From NCBI GenBank assembly GCA_903899965.1, contig CAIULB010000025.1, positions 1-61,649 on the forward strand: a stretch of 61,649 nt of DNA, given 5' to 3'. The translations under genes and the position numbers were made by a program. The DNA is from an uncultured Methylophilaceae bacterium. GTDB taxonomy: Bacteria; Pseudomonadota; Gammaproteobacteria; Burkholderiales; Methylophilaceae. Positions 8,246 to 16,751 of the stretch are shown here, one piece after another. Position 1 is the stretch's first letter. Each line of letters starts with the position of its first letter. Under the pieces are notes generated by a model that searched no databases, was not told the origin of the DNA, and saw nothing but the letters and a program-made list of their open reading frames with translations.

Positions 8246-8911
8246 TTATTGAAAACGACAAGTCAAACCCACTGCGCCACCACCAAGCTCTTGCGCAATC
8301 TCAATTAAAATTTCCCACATATAGGCGCCATAAGTGCTGTCACACCAAATGCGATAAACTTGCTCGCCAGCTAAGCTTTCACGAACCAGCGTGGCTGAAA
8401 TGCCCGCAATTTGCGTCATCACAAGAGCATTATTCAGCAATGCCGCATCTCGTAAATCCAACACGCAGAGCTCAGACAAAAGATTGAGCACCTCGCTACC
8501 GCTCAAGATAAATGCCGCATCAGCCCTTGCTACTTGATAAGCATCTTGGGTATTTGATTGATCAAAAGCATGCAATTTGGTGCACGCATTGCCTGTGGCT
8601 TGATCCTCAACAAGAAACTCAGTGTTCCCCAGGCGCAACACCATAGTGCCTGGCGCACCTTCCAGCCATGCATTAACCACCTCTGGCGTTTTAATGCCTT
8701 GCTTTTCCAACCATTCAGCTGCTTTAGCGCCTTTAATAGCAAAACGTGCAAAACAACTCACATCCGTCACACCCAATATTGCTTGATGCTTTTTCTCAAT
8801 TTTCTGATCTACAAAACTTAATGCAACTTCCATGCCTTGATGAACCCCCATGATTGGATTCATCTTTTTCTGTGCGCCAATAACAGGACTTGTTTTAATT
8901 AATTCAGTCAT
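8246..8911 (-). CDS. mgdD: N-methylglutamate dehydrogenase subunit D (sarcosine oxidase gamma-like)
   Basis: This 221-residue protein resembles the gamma subunit of heterotetrameric sarcosine oxidase: an early VTDVSCFARFAIKGAKAAEWLEKQGI segment, a central LGNTEFLVED strand and a closing WEILIEIAQELGGGAVG helix. MgdABCD oxidises N-methylglutamate to glutamate, giving methylene-tetrahydrofolate or formaldehyde. The start at 8911 is preferred because AAGGA lies 7 bases upstream. An ATG at 8926, which overlaps the mgdC stop codon as ATGA, is an alternative. Confidence 0.9.
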   Translation of the reverse strand: MTELIKTSPVIGAQKKMNPIMGVHQGMEVALSFVDQKIEKKHQAILGVTDVSCFARFAIKGAKAAEWLEKQGIKTPEVVNAWLEGAPGTMVLRLGNTEFLVEDQATGNACTKLHAFDQSNTQDAYQVARADAAFILSGSEVLNLLSELCVLDLRDAALLNNALVMTQIAGISATLVRESLAGEQVYRIWCDSTYGAYMWEILIEIAQELGGGAVGLTCRFQ

Positions 8912-8922
8912 TTTGTTATCCT

Positions 8923-11811
8923 TCATTCGGCATTAAAGAATGGGGCATGAACCACGGTCGCTTTGGCGATTTTTCCGTTGTCAGTCCGAATCTCAAAAAT
9001 ATTACCAAGTTGGGCTTGATGCATTGCCACATAAGCTAAACCAATGACACGACCTGCAGAAGGACTAAAGGCAACACTAGTCACTCGACCTTTAATCGCC
9101 CCAGACTCAATAACTAAATTGCAGTCTTGTGGAAGCTCTCCTTTGTAGTCAGCTGGCAAGACAAAAGGCACCAATGCTTTGTTTAATGGTTTTTTAGCGA
9201 TAATTTCCAGGCTCCGTTTACCAATAAAAAATGCCTTATCCATCTCAAGCGCCTTTTCAGCGCGCATTTCAAATGGATTGGTCAAGCCATCGGTATCAAC
9301 ACCAGGTAAGGGATGACCAAGCTCCAAACGAAGCAAGCGCTGTGTATCTGTGCCGAACGGACAGATGCCTTCATTTTTTCCAGCCTCTAATAAAAGCTTC
9401 CAAATATTTAAGGCATATCCGCTCGGCATATAAACTTCGTAAGCCTCTTTCGCCACAAAAGCTGCCCGCACAATACGCACTGGCACGCCACTGATTTCAG
9501 CCTCAGTCGAGCGCCCCATAGGTAAGGCGTCTTCTGACAAATCAATAGTGACTAACTTGCTTAACACTTGATAAGCTTTTGGCCCCGCGACATTAATCAC
9601 CCCATAGGCACTAGTAACGTTAATTAGGGTCGCATTCAGCTTCCATACCTGTAACCAACGCTGCATTTCACGATAAACTGCTGGGGCGTTTGCTGTACTA
9701 ATCGTGACAAAGAATTTTTCCTGACCAATACGCGTAGCGATGCCGTCATCGACCATCACCCCAAGTTCATCAAGCAACATGACATAGCGAGAGCGGCCAA
9801 CCTTTTGATCCCTATAAACGCCTGTATAAAAGCGCTCTAAGAACTCGGCGGCATCTGGCCCGCATACTTCAACTTTTCCCAAAGTACTGCTATCAATCAT
9901 GCCAACTGCTTTACGAACGGCTAAAGACTCTTGCTGAACGATTTCTACTTTGCTTAACCCTGCTTTTTGGTAATAAGCAGGGCGAGACCAAGCACCAACA
10001 TCTACAAATGCTGCACCTGCGGCTTGATGCCAAGCATGAATAGTGGTTAAACGGTGCGCATGAAAACTACGTCCACCTAAATGGCCCATTGGCGTTGGAT
10101 GGAAGAATGGACGCGCAGTTGTTGAGCCAATTTTCTCGACAGGTAAATTGCGGATTTTGGCCAAAATACGGATGGCATTCATATTGGAATGTTTGCCTTG
10201 GCTAGGCCCCATACCAACCGTGGTAAAACGCTTCATCAATTCGATATTGTCGAAACCCTCTTTTGCCGCGTTAATGAAGTCTTTAATTTGGATGTCTTCA
10301 TCAAAATCGACAAAATTCTTACCTTTAGGATGATGAACAAACGGATAAGGATGGCTTGGCGAAGTCCCTTGATGTGGCATAACTGATTGGGCTTTTACTG
10401 ACTTACCCAACAAATTAGCGACTTCAGCCGCAGCCCGTAAACCATCGCTGACTCGCGCTTCAAGAGCAAACGCACCGTTCACCCGGCCCGCAGCAAAAAC
10501 ACCTTTTGGTAAGCGATTAGGTACGAATTGCTGGATATCATTATTGTAAACAACACCCATCCCTGATTGATATAACAAGGCGCCAGCAGGCGCCCAGCCA
10601 GCGCTCATAGCAATACCATCGCAATCCAATTTGACAGCTTGCTTCACATCAGCAGTAGCTGTTGCTTCGTCATAAGGGCAAATTAGCGCGCCTGCAACAC
10701 CCAACTTTCCTTTGAACGGCAATGCCTCATACACGCAATAACCAGTGTGAATCTTTACCCCCTTGTTCGCCAATTCAATCGCCTGTGTATCTTGTTGGCC
10801 TTCTGCTCGCAAATCGACAATTGCTGAAACGTTGACACCCGCTTTTAACAAATCTAGCGCAACACGGTAGCCATGGGCATTGGCCGTAAAAACAAGGCCT
10901 GTTTTAAAAGGCTTCACACCGTATCGGTGCATCATGCGCTGAGCGGCAGAACCTAACATCACGCCAGGCAAATCGTTATTGTGAAATACAGGTGGCTGTT
11001 CAAACGCGCCTGTCGCTGCAATCACTGCTTTAGCTCGCACTTTTGTGATGCCATCGGCGGCCACAACAGGCACCATGTGATCTTGGTAATAGCCTGCCGC
11101 ATAAGCGCCTGCATAAACTTTGATGTTTGACGAAGCAGATACTCTCTTCACCAAATCACTTAATACTTTTTGGGCTGCCTCTTCACCTGCATAGTCATAA
11201 GTTAGGCTGCCGCCAAGCTGTTGATTCTCATCCACTAAAATGACTTCCAAGCCATTTTCTGCTGCTGAGATTGCGGCAGATAAACCAGAAGGACCTGCAC
11301 CGATGACCAACACGTCACAAAATGCATTGAGTTTACGTTTATTGATGCGTGGATAGTTGAAGTTAACAATTCCCAAGCCTGCTGCTTTACGAATCACTTT
11401 TTCCCAAAATGGAAATAGACTGGCTGGCTTATGGAATGCCTTATAGTAAAAGCCAACAGGCAAAAGTGGTGAGATAGAGTCTATGTATTTGCTTTTATCT
11501 TTAATTACGCCGCCATCCGTATTCACCGCTTTGAGTTGCATACCATTGCTAAGCGTTACAACGTCTGCACGAATATTGGTATCCATGCCATCTGTGACTA
11601 AGGCATTGATATCGTGATTAGCCAAACTCAATACCCCACGTGGTCGGTGATATTTAAAGCTACGGCCTAATACTTTCACGCCTGCCGCTAATAGCGCGCT
11701 GGTAATCGTATCCCCTTCATAGCCTTTGTATTCTTGACCTTCAAAAGTGAAGTGAATTTCTTTGTCGCGCTTAATCCATTCACCGACTTGTTTTGGCAAT
11801 CTCATGCTCAT
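8923..11811 (-). CDS. mgdC: N-methylglutamate dehydrogenase subunit C (sarcosine oxidase alpha-like)
   Basis: This 962-residue large subunit has the sarcosine oxidase alpha layout. The N-terminal ferredoxin-like domain (about residues 15-85) contains YEGDTITSALLAAGVKVLGRSF but lacks cluster cysteines. A dinucleotide-binding domain follows, with VLVIGAGPSGLSAAISAAENGLEV near residue 170. The C-terminal GcvT-like tetrahydrofolate-binding half includes GMIDSSTLGKVEVCGPDAAEFLERFYT and a closing SPSAGRVIGLAYV. It probably delivers the methyl carbon to tetrahydrofolate. It is coupled to mgdB through an ATGA overlap, with GGAG upstream. Confidence 0.94.
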   Translation of the reverse strand: MSMRLPKQVGEWIKRDKEIHFTFEGQEYKGYEGDTITSALLAAGVKVLGRSFKYHRPRGVLSLANHDINALVTDGMDTNIRADVVTLSNGMQLKAVNTDGGVIKDKSKYIDSISPLLPVGFYYKAFHKPASLFPFWEKVIRKAAGLGIVNFNYPRINKRKLNAFCDVLVIGAGPSGLSAAISAAENGLEVILVDENQQLGGSLTYDYAGEEAAQKVLSDLVKRVSASSNIKVYAGAYAAGYYQDHMVPVVAADGITKVRAKAVIAATGAFEQPPVFHNNDLPGVMLGSAAQRMMHRYGVKPFKTGLVFTANAHGYRVALDLLKAGVNVSAIVDLRAEGQQDTQAIELANKGVKIHTGYCVYEALPFKGKLGVAGALICPYDEATATADVKQAVKLDCDGIAMSAGWAPAGALLYQSGMGVVYNNDIQQFVPNRLPKGVFAAGRVNGAFALEARVSDGLRAAAEVANLLGKSVKAQSVMPHQGTSPSHPYPFVHHPKGKNFVDFDEDIQIKDFINAAKEGFDNIELMKRFTTVGMGPSQGKHSNMNAIRILAKIRNLPVEKIGSTTARPFFHPTPMGHLGGRSFHAHRLTTIHAWHQAAGAAFVDVGAWSRPAYYQKAGLSKVEIVQQESLAVRKAVGMIDSSTLGKVEVCGPDAAEFLERFYTGVYRDQKVGRSRYVMLLDELGVMVDDGIATRIGQEKFFVTISTANAPAVYREMQRWLQVWKLNATLINVTSAYGVINVAGPKAYQVLSKLVTIDLSEDALPMGRSTEAEISGVPVRIVRAAFVAKEAYEVYMPSGYALNIWKLLLEAGKNEGICPFGTDTQRLLRLELGHPLPGVDTDGLTNPFEMRAEKALEMDKAFFIGKRSLEIIAKKPLNKALVPFVLPADYKGELPQDCNLVIESGAIKGRVTSVAFSPSAGRVIGLAYVAMHQAQLGNIFEIRTDNGKIAKATVVHAPFFNAE

Positions 11812-12092
11812 GCTGATTGCTCCTTCGTATTTTTTGCTGGCGCTTTACCGTGCAGATAAGTTGAAAGCACTTCATCACTTAGCGTATTGCGCTCGGCAAT
11901 AAACCAGGTGCCACTTGGAGAGTGATACCACCATTCTTTTTTAATACCTGGCGCATTGTCGCGGTAATGCACATAACTCGCCCATTCCAAATCCGTGCTA
12001 GTCTCTGGATTCGGCATTTCGCGGCACTCGCCGCCAAATATAAATTCGCTCAACGGCCTTACGCCATTCACGGGACAGTTAAGAAGTTTCAT
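11808..12092 (-). CDS. mgdB: N-methylglutamate dehydrogenase subunit B (sarcosine oxidase delta-like)
   Basis: The 94-residue small subunit matches the SoxD family: LNCPVNGVRPLSEFIFGGE at the start, EWASYVHYRDNAPGIKKEWWYHSPSGTWFIAERNT in the middle. In sarcosine oxidase, SoxD binds zinc through a CxxC-type pair near the N-terminus plus a later His and Cys. Here the pair reads C6-P-V-N9, so the second Cys is Asn and the zinc site is probably absent. The gene sits between mgdA (51 bases upstream) and mgdC (4-base overlap), as expected for this complex. Confidence 0.9.
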   Translation of the reverse strand: MKLLNCPVNGVRPLSEFIFGGECREMPNPETSTDLEWASYVHYRDNAPGIKKEWWYHSPSGTWFIAERNTLSDEVLSTYLHGKAPAKNTKEQSA

Positions 12093-12142
12093 TTTTCTGT
12101 TTAGCCTCTAAAAATTGAGATGCGTGTTCTGTATTTGGCTCG

Positions 12143-13384
12143 TTAATGCCCAACAGAAGCTGCACCCTTCTCGCCAGTTAATTCATATTCTTCAAACCGG
12201 GATAATCGGAATGAATGAATCAAATCATGTGGTTTATCGTTCGCTAGTGTGTGTGCCATGGTTTTGCCGCTAATTGGCGTCGCTTTGAAGCCCCATGTGC
12301 CCCAACCTGCATCTAAATAGAAACCTTTAATCGGTGTCATTCCCATAATCGGCGCAAAGTCCGGGGTGATATCAGCCATACCAGCCCACTGGCGAACAAT
12401 TTTGACGTTGGATAAAAATGGGAACATATCAACGATGTGTGAAGTTAAGCCCTCCACAAAATCAAAGGTCGAACGGGTTGAGTGGAACTCGTAAGGATCT
12501 AAAGATGAACCCATGACCAGCTCACCACGCGATGATTGGCTGACATACACATGCAGGCTCCCAGACACTAAAATGGTGTCTAGCCAAGGCTTCATTGGCT
12601 CGCTCACACATGCTTGTAAGGGATGAATAACGATAGGGGTTTTGAGGTCTACCATCTTGCAAATCCGCGGAGTAAATCCCGCAACGGCTGACAGCACTTT
12701 GCCCGTTGAAATATAACCACGGCTGGTTTGCACACCCTGCACTTGCCCGTCTTTGATGTCGATACCTTGCACTTCGGTGTTTTGAAAAATCTCCACACCC
12801 ATGCTGTCTGCACCGCGTGCATAACCCCAAGCTACAGCATCGTGACGTGCGATTGAACCTGGCTCATGGTAAAGCGCACCTTGAATGGGTGATTTACCAC
12901 TACAGCTCAAATCCATCTGAGGACAAGCTTTTGCAATTTCATCAGTGCCAACAACACGACTTTTTACGCCCACATGCTTATTGACTTCAGCACGCCAACG
13001 CATTGTTCGCATTGCAGATTCAGAATGTGCCAAAGTGAAGTGGCCGCGATTTGAATAGAAAAGATTAATGTCTAGCTCTGTGGATAAACCTTCAAACAAC
13101 TTTACGCTGGCATCATAAAAATTTACCCCGTCTGGGGTTAAATAATTAGAACGCACAATCGTCGTATTACGACCTGTATTTCCGCCGCCGATATAACCTT
13201 TTTCTAGCACTGCCACATTGGTAATGCCGTGGTCTTTAGCTAAATAATAAGCAGCCGCTAAACCGTGCCCACCACCACCAATGATGACGGCATCATAGGA
13301 TTTTTTAGGTGTCTGACAATCCCTAAAAAAACGAGGCTCTTTGTATTCGCCTCCAAGCGCATATTTAAGTAACTGATAAGCCAT
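12143..13384 (-). CDS. mgdA: N-methylglutamate dehydrogenase subunit A (sarcosine oxidase beta-like flavoprotein)
   Basis: This 413-residue DAO-family flavoprotein has the FAD-binding motif AVIIGGGGHGLAAAYYLAKDHG near residue 30, GYIGGGNTGRNTTIVRSNYL and the closing GFYLDAGWGTWGFKATPISGKTMA. It is the catalytic amine-oxidising subunit by homology to SoxB. It is the first gene of the eight-gene operon, with a TTGACG-17-TGTAAT promoter upstream and an XRE regulator divergent from it. The start MAYQLL at 13384 is preferred over an ATG five codons earlier because GGGGA precedes it and it fits the family start. Confidence 0.93.
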   Translation of the reverse strand: MAYQLLKYALGGEYKEPRFFRDCQTPKKSYDAVIIGGGGHGLAAAYYLAKDHGITNVAVLEKGYIGGGNTGRNTTIVRSNYLTPDGVNFYDASVKLFEGLSTELDINLFYSNRGHFTLAHSESAMRTMRWRAEVNKHVGVKSRVVGTDEIAKACPQMDLSCSGKSPIQGALYHEPGSIARHDAVAWGYARGADSMGVEIFQNTEVQGIDIKDGQVQGVQTSRGYISTGKVLSAVAGFTPRICKMVDLKTPIVIHPLQACVSEPMKPWLDTILVSGSLHVYVSQSSRGELVMGSSLDPYEFHSTRSTFDFVEGLTSHIVDMFPFLSNVKIVRQWAGMADITPDFAPIMGMTPIKGFYLDAGWGTWGFKATPISGKTMAHTLANDKPHDLIHSFRLSRFEEYELTGEKGAASVGH

Positions 13385-13454
13385 GAATATCCCCAACATT
13401 TGGTTGATTCACACGTCAAAATAAACTTAATTAAAATTAACTTTATTTACCTGC

Positions 13455-13541
13455 ATGAAACTTATGGCTTCATTACATCAAATCAAAGTCGCCCCGTCAA
13501 GAAATGAATAAACTTTTTTAATCTGAGAGAAACTTTTATGG
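13455..13541. promoter_or_regulatory. Candidate operator repeats between mgdA and its divergent regulator
   Basis: An inverted repeat, ATGAA-N9-TTCAT at 13455-13473, overlaps the -10 box and start point of the mgdA promoter. A related direct repeat is present: GAAACTTATGG at 13457-13467 and GAAACTTTTATGG at 13529-13541. Their position fits binding sites for the divergent XRE-cupin regulator. This is inference; no known consensus was matched. Confidence 0.35.
13472..13500 (-). promoter_or_regulatory. Sigma-70 type promoter of the methylamine (mgd-gmaS-mgs) operon
   Basis: Read on the minus strand, TTGACG and TGTAAT are separated by exactly 17 bases, close to the consensus. Transcription would start near 13465, giving a leader of about 80 bases before mgdA. 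No sigma-54 element was seen here. Confidence 0.65.
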
Positions 13542-13600
13542 AGGGAACAAAATTTATCGCGTAGAATTGAGGTCAACAAAATAATTAAAATAGGTTCGCA

Positions 13601-14245
13601 ATGGGATCAGAAAACAACAATGTGGTGACGATTCATCCACAAGCCACACCCAACAAAGCACTAGATAAATTTCTTGGGCAAACCATCCATCAATTACGTA
13701 CGCAAAATGGACTAACACTTGCTGAAGTTTCACAAAAAGTGAGCATCAGTCGAGGCATGCTGAGCAAAATTGAAAATGGCCTCTCATCAACGAGTTTAGA
13801 AAATCTAGAGCAACTCGCAAACGCGCTTGGGGTGACTTTATCTCGGCTATTTCAAGGCTATAACGTACCAAGAGGCTCTGCGCAGTTCGTTAAAAAAGGC
13901 GAGGGCATGGAAGTTGTCAGACGCGGCACACGAAGCGGTCACACTTACCAACTTCTCGCCTACGACCAAGGCCCACAAAAACTATTTGAACCATTTTTAA
14001 TTACGCTAGAAGATCCTGGTGAAGAGTTTCAAAGCTTTGAGCATGCAGGCACTGAGTTCATACATATGCTAGAAGGTAAAATGGATTATCGTGTCGGCGA
14101 CGAAGTGTTCACTTTAGAGCCTGGTGATTCTTTGACTTTCCGTGGTGAAGTGCCACATAGGCCAGAGAAGCATATCGAAACGCCTATTCGCTTTTTAGCG
14201 ACAATTCATTACGATACACAGGCAATAGATTTGGATAACGAATAA
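13601..14245 (+). CDS. XRE-family regulator with C-terminal cupin domain
   Basis: This 214-residue protein has an N-terminal helix-turn-helix (about residues 25-80: IHQLRTQNGLTLAEVSQKVSISRGMLSKIENG) and a C-terminal cupin (about 140-205: EHAGTEFIHMLEGKMDYRVGD, EPGDSLTFRGEVPHRPE). This is the PuuR/SutR-type architecture, in which the cupin binds a small ligand and controls the adjacent catabolic genes. Divergent placement next to mgdA makes methylamine, gamma-glutamylmethylamide or N-methylglutamate plausible ligands, by inference. AGG lies 6 bases before the ATG, and the GNAT gene follows after 2 bases. Confidence 0.88.
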   Translation: MGSENNNVVTIHPQATPNKALDKFLGQTIHQLRTQNGLTLAEVSQKVSISRGMLSKIENGLSSTSLENLEQLANALGVTLSRLFQGYNVPRGSAQFVKKGEGMEVVRRGTRSGHTYQLLAYDQGPQKLFEPFLITLEDPGEEFQSFEHAGTEFIHMLEGKMDYRVGDEVFTLEPGDSLTFRGEVPHRPEKHIETPIRFLATIHYDTQAIDLDNE

Positions 14246-14247
14246 GC

Positions 14248-14706
14248 ATGAAACGAAATTACGTCATTGAAAATGCAAGCACTCAAGACATCCCAGCGCT
14301 CATAGCGTTGTTAGCGATTTTGTTTGGGATTGAAGCAGATTTTCAAGCGGACGTTGCGAAACAGAAAAAGGGATTAGCACTGCTCATCAATCATCCAGAA
14401 AATGGCGTGATTAAAGTGGCCAAAAATCAGACAGGCCAAGTCATCGGGATGGTTAGCGCGCAACTTGTGATATCTACCGCTCAGGGCAGCACATCCGCAT
14501 GGATTGAAGATATGGTGATTGAAGAAGCTTACAGGGGTGAAGGACTTGGCAGAGCACTTTTAGATGAGGCCTTGGTTTGGGCTAAAAACAAAGGGGCAAC
14601 AAGGGCACAACTATTAGTAGATACTAATAACACACCAGCACTGGGTTACTACTCGCACTTAGGCTGGGAAAGTACCCAACTTCAAGCGCGTAAGATTTTT
14701 CTTTAG
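14248..14706 (+). CDS. GNAT family N-acetyltransferase
   Basis: This 152-residue protein has the GNAT fold: WIEDMVIEEAYRGEGLGRALLDEAL carries the acetyl-CoA pyrophosphate-binding R/Q-x-x-G-x-G/A motif (RGEGLG), and ARAQLLVDTNNTPALGYYSHLGWE is the usual C-terminal strand-helix. The substrate is unknown. It follows the XRE-cupin regulator after 2 bases, so they are almost certainly co-transcribed, which hints at a link with methylated amines or amino acids. Its stop codon abuts the stop of convergent lysA with no space between. Confidence 0.85.
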   Translation: MKRNYVIENASTQDIPALIALLAILFGIEADFQADVAKQKKGLALLINHPENGVIKVAKNQTGQVIGMVSAQLVISTAQGSTSAWIEDMVIEEAYRGEGLGRALLDEALVWAKNKGATRAQLLVDTNNTPALGYYSHLGWESTQLQARKIFL

Positions 14707-15951
14707 TTAATCAATCACTCGCTCTAACGCAAACAAGTCCGCGATCTGTTCACGTTTGCGAATTTCATACACTTTATCGCCATCCACCATCACTTCAGTC
14801 GCGCGAGGACGCGTATTGTAATTAGAGCTCATGCTCATGCCATAAGCGCCTGCTGACAATACCGCCAATAGATCATCTTGAGCCAAAGAAAGCTTGCGAT
14901 CATGGCCTAGAAAGTCACCACTTTCACACACTGGGCCAACGACCTCATAAACGTGAGCATCTGAGCTCGACTCTTTCACTGCAACAATATCGTGATATGC
15001 GTCGTACAAAGCTGGGCGCATTAAGTCATTCATCGCCGCATCCACAATGGCAAAGTTTTTAGATTCTGTATGTTTGAGATATTCCACTTTAGATAACAAT
15101 GCGCCTGCATTACCCACCAAGGCGCGACCTGGCTCAAACACGAGCTTTACTTGACGGCCAGCCATTTTTTGGCGCATGGCTTTTGCGTACTCAGCAAAAT
15201 CTGGCGGCGTTTCATCCACGTAACAAATACCAATCCCGCCACCTGCATCAATATGACGGATAGAAATACCAACCGCTTCAAGTTGGTCAACCAGCGCCAA
15301 CACGCGATCTAAAGCATCTAAGAAAGGAGAGAGTTCAGTGAGCTGAGAACCAATATGACAATCCACACCATGAATATCAATATTCGGCATTTTTGCAGCT
15401 GTTTGATAAAGGCTTAACGCGTCTTCATAAGCCACACCAAACTTATTATTTTTGAGACCAGTCGAAATATAAGGATGGGTTTTTGCATCCACATTAGGAT
15501 TTACACGCAATGAAACTGGCGCAATTTTATTCATGCTCCCAGCTACCGAATTTAAACGATCTAATTCACTTGCAGACTCCACGTTAAAGCAAAAAATACC
15601 CACTTCTAATGCGCTACGCATTTCAGCTTCGGTTTTACCTACGCCTGAAAACACCACTTTAGATGCATCGCCACCCGCAGCAATCACACGGGCTAATTCG
15701 CCCCCAGAAACGATATCAAACCCAGCCCCAAGTTTTGCAAACAAACTTAAAATGGCCAAGCTTGGATTAGATTTCACCGCAAAACAAACTAAATGGTCAG
15801 TTCCTTCAAATCCAGCATCAAAGAGCTTAAAAGCAGAAGTGAGCGCTTCTTTCGAATACACATAAGTCGGCGTGCCAAACTCAGCGGCAATCTTGCTTAA
15901 GGGGAAATTTTCGGCGTGAAGTTCGCCATTTTTCATTTGAAATGGTTGCAT
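14707..15951 (-). CDS. lysA: Diaminopimelate decarboxylase
   Basis: LysA decarboxylates meso-diaminopimelate to L-lysine, using PLP. The protein (414 residues from the ATG at 15951) has the PLP lysine in LVCFAVKSNPSLAIL, the GVDCHIGSQLTEL motif, DAGGGIGICY and the active-site Cys region VGPVCESGDF. A TTG at 15963 would add four residues and overlap the stop of lptM; neither start has a clear ribosome binding site. The ATG gives the usual family N-terminus (short tail, then GELHAE). The lptM-lysA pairing is common in proteobacteria. Confidence 0.96.
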   Translation of the reverse strand: MQPFQMKNGELHAENFPLSKIAAEFGTPTYVYSKEALTSAFKLFDAGFEGTDHLVCFAVKSNPSLAILSLFAKLGAGFDIVSGGELARVIAAGGDASKVVFSGVGKTEAEMRSALEVGIFCFNVESASELDRLNSVAGSMNKIAPVSLRVNPNVDAKTHPYISTGLKNNKFGVAYEDALSLYQTAAKMPNIDIHGVDCHIGSQLTELSPFLDALDRVLALVDQLEAVGISIRHIDAGGGIGICYVDETPPDFAEYAKAMRQKMAGRQVKLVFEPGRALVGNAGALLSKVEYLKHTESKNFAIVDAAMNDLMRPALYDAYHDIVAVKESSSDAHVYEVVGPVCESGDFLGHDRKLSLAQDDLLAVLSAGAYGMSMSSNYNTRPRATEVMVDGDKVYEIRKREQIADLFALERVID

Positions 15952-15959
15952 GAAAAGAC

Positions 15960-16130
15960 TCAAGAATTAACTAATAGTTGATGCAATTGAGCGTGCATTT
16001 CATTGTGTGGCGCGCTCACATTTTGCGGATATTTTTTCTCAGGAATATATAAAGGGCCTTTAATGCCGCAAGCAGACAGGGCTAAAGTGAGCGCCAAACT
16101 CCATAACAAAACACGTGCAAATTTGCTCAC
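15960..16130 (-). CDS. lptM: Small lipoprotein, LptM (YifL) type
   Basis: This 56-residue protein begins at GTG, with AGGAGG 6 bases upstream. It has a signal peptide (FARVLLWSLALTLALSAC) ending in lipobox LSAC, followed by GIKGPLYIPE, the hallmark of LptM/YifL lipoproteins. LptM assists maturation of the LPS translocon LptDE in the outer membrane. It lies directly upstream of lysA, its usual neighbour, and probably shares its transcript. Confidence 0.9.
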   Translation of the reverse strand: MSKFARVLLWSLALTLALSACGIKGPLYIPEKKYPQNVSAPHNEMHAQLHQLLVNS

Positions 16131-16199
16131 TGCCAGCCTCCTGTAACACTCAAATATACCGCCAAGAAATATTGCATGTATTTTAACATAAAGCCTTAT

Positions 16200-16751
16200 T
16201 TACCCTTCGGCTTCATCAATCTTAGCCGGATTAATCCGTAATAAATAGTTGGTCAGCAAACCATTCACTACACCAAACACTAAAGCCGCGGCCATAAAAA
16301 TGGGGATTAAATAAGCAACACCTGCATGGGGAATCAACCAAAAACGCACAATCAAAAGTTGCCCCGCCATGTGAGCAAAAGCGGCCAACACACTTAAAGT
16401 CACCGCGCTAAAATAGCGTCGAGGTAAGTGTTGCACAAAAAAGAGCGCAGCCAAACTTAACAATGCACCCGACAAACTCAGCGCAAATGTTGGCGATAAG
16501 AAATTGCCCAACAACAAACTGCTCGCAAATACCCGCAGCAAACTCACCCAGGCGGCGGTAGCGAAATCGAAGCGATAAAGTACAAACAAGGTGACGATAT
16601 TGGCAAGGCCAGGTTTAACACCAGGCAATGGGGATGGCATTACCGCTTCAAGCAAGTGCAATCCAATCGCAAAGGCAGCTAATTTAGCGATGCGATGGTC
16701 GTCTGCAGTTGTCTTAATTTCGATGCGCTTATTCTTTTGAGGCTGTGTCAT
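16200..16751 (-). CDS. Gx transporter family membrane protein
   Basis: This 183-residue protein with about five membrane helices resembles the Gx family (annotated elsewhere as heptaprenyl diphosphate synthase component I and related to ECF transporter S-components). Indicators are AFAIGLHLLEAVMPSPLPGVKPGLANIVTL and FLSPTFALSLSGALLSLAALF. Its start overlaps the stop of the NusG-II gene as TAATG, and that gene overlaps apbE the same way. The three form a translationally coupled set. Its substrate is not known; the trio is probably linked to flavin or quinone-like redox modification. Confidence 0.78.
   Translation of the reverse strand: MTQPQKNKRIEIKTTADDHRIAKLAAFAIGLHLLEAVMPSPLPGVKPGLANIVTLFVLYRFDFATAAWVSLLRVFASSLLLGNFLSPTFALSLSGALLSLAALFFVQHLPRRYFSAVTLSVLAAFAHMAGQLLIVRFWLIPHAGVAYLIPIFMAAALVFGVVNGLLTNYLLRINPAKIDEAEG

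Noticed and set aside
9231-9494. Plus-strand open frame of 87 codons opposite mgdC
   Set aside because: It lies entirely within a well-conserved gene on the other strand, has no ribosome binding site and shows no protein family character. Many similar frames in the window were dropped for the same reason.
13385-13600. Sigma-54 promoter for the methylamine operon
   Set aside because: No TGGCA-N7-TTGC pattern is found on either strand, whereas a good TTGACG-17-TGTAAT promoter is present.
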